NCBI GenBank assembly: GCA_031261865.1
Contig: JAISIV010000053.1
Coordinates: 1-5,309 of the forward strand
DNA from: Lactobacillaceae bacterium
GTDB lineage: Bacteria; Bacillota; Bacilli; Lactobacillales; Lactobacillaceae
Reading direction: 5' to 3'
DNA length: 5,309 nt
Program-made: the position numbers and the translations under genes
Shown here: positions 4,958 to 5,309 of the stretch, one piece after another
How positions within the stretch are numbered: position 1 is the first letter of the stretch
Layout: each line of letters opens with the position of its first letter
Notes under the pieces: generated by a model
Told to the model about the DNA's origin: nothing
Seen by the model: only the letters and a program-made list of their open reading frames with translations
The model's database searches: none

Positions 4958-5309
4958 TTACTTTCTATTTTCGTCTTTCTTACCGTAGGCGTAGAGACCA
5001 GCAAGAACTAATACTCCTCCAATGGAGACGAATGGAATTAAACCAACGCCTCCGGTTTCAGGGAAACTCATCTTATTCACATTTTTAATCTTAAAAACAA
5101 ACGCATTATCATCATCCAAACTTGGTAAGCCATTTAAATATTCATTTGAGTCGCTTGTGATGGTGATTGTACCATCGGCATCGTACGTGAATTCAATCGG
5201 ACTAGGTAAAGTTTCGTAGTGTGTCGGAGCTTTTTTTTCATCGAGAATATAACTCTCTCCTCTAACTAAGAAAAATTGAGGACTTGTAAATGCCAGTGTC
5301 CCTTCATCG
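4958..5309 (-). CDS. LPXTG-type cell-wall-anchored SpaA/Cna-B-like protein (C-terminal end only)
   Basis: The last 116 residues of a secreted surface protein whose start lies beyond the right edge. Near the visible start, GESYILDEKKAPTHY (17-31) matches the strand of SpaA/Cna-B prealbumin-like domains that usually reads YxLxExxAPxGY; Glu24 aligns with the glutamate that catalyses or flanks the intramolecular isopeptide bond in that family. IEFTYDADGTITI (38-50) is the next typical strand pair. A sorting signal follows: FPETG (82-86), a hydrophobic helix of about 19 residues (89-107, roughly GLIPFV to AGLYA) and the charged tail GKKDENRK. Sortase would cleave after Thr85 and link the protein to peptidoglycan or to a pilus. 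Phe in place of Leu in the motif is more often seen in pilin-like substrates. The gene ends at a clear terminator. Its full domain count and any binding target cannot be known from this part. Confidence 0.88.
   Translation of the reverse strand, partial: DEGTLAFTSPQFFLVRGESYILDEKKAPTHYETLPSPIEFTYDADGTITITSDSNEYLNGLPSLDDDNAFVFKIKNVNKMSFPETGGVGLIPFVSIGGVLVLAGLYAYGKKDENRK

Noticed and set aside
4900..5219. Two short plus-strand open frames at 4900-5088 and 5022-5219
   Set aside because: They lie opposite the terminator and the sorting-signal coding region of the surface protein, overlap each other and have no domain signal.

Overview
The window looks like chromosomal DNA of a low-GC Gram-positive bacterium, most likely a member of the Lactobacillales. 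The reasons are AT-rich coding sequence, strong AGGAG-type ribosome sites, a sortase-anchored surface protein, a PadR/HAAS/DUF4097 envelope-type module and a Firmicutes-style RecQ. The genus cannot be fixed from the sequence alone. All six genes lie on the minus strand, so transcription runs from the right edge to the left edge. The first and last genes are cut by the window ends.

Right edge (about 4958-5309): the C-terminal 116 residues of a cell-wall-anchored protein, with a SpaA/Cna-B-like domain, an FPETG sorting motif, a membrane helix and a positive tail. It ends at an intrinsic terminator (4920-4952). A sigma-A-type promoter (4883-4910) with a palindrome over the predicted transcription start then drives a three-gene operon. 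Its genes are a PadR-family regulator (4521-4853), a HAAS/DUF4097 beta-repeat protein (3398-4519) and proC, pyrroline-5-carboxylate reductase (2637-3386). These three are spaced by 1 and 11 bases. The proC ribosome site overlaps the stop codon before it.

Centre (2559-2636): the short gap after proC is the most interesting DNA in the window. It carries two identical 16-bp palindromes (GGGACA-N4-TGTCCC on the minus strand, with TATT as the N4) spaced exactly 40 bp apart, each followed at the same distance by a -10-like box. The copy next to proC is also followed by seven T residues, so it can act as a proC terminator. The other copy supplies a -35 element to a promoter whose TATAAT box ends only six bases before the ATG of the next gene, which predicts a leaderless mRNA.

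Left part: that promoter drives an AAA_14/DUF4143-type ATPase (1353-2558). Its last codons contain the ribosome site of a RecQ helicase gene (1-1349, cut by the left edge). The two genes are three bases apart and in the same reading frame. The ATPase and recQ therefore form a coupled pair under a predicted repressor-type control element. The biological reason for pairing them is not known to me and is the main open question of the window.
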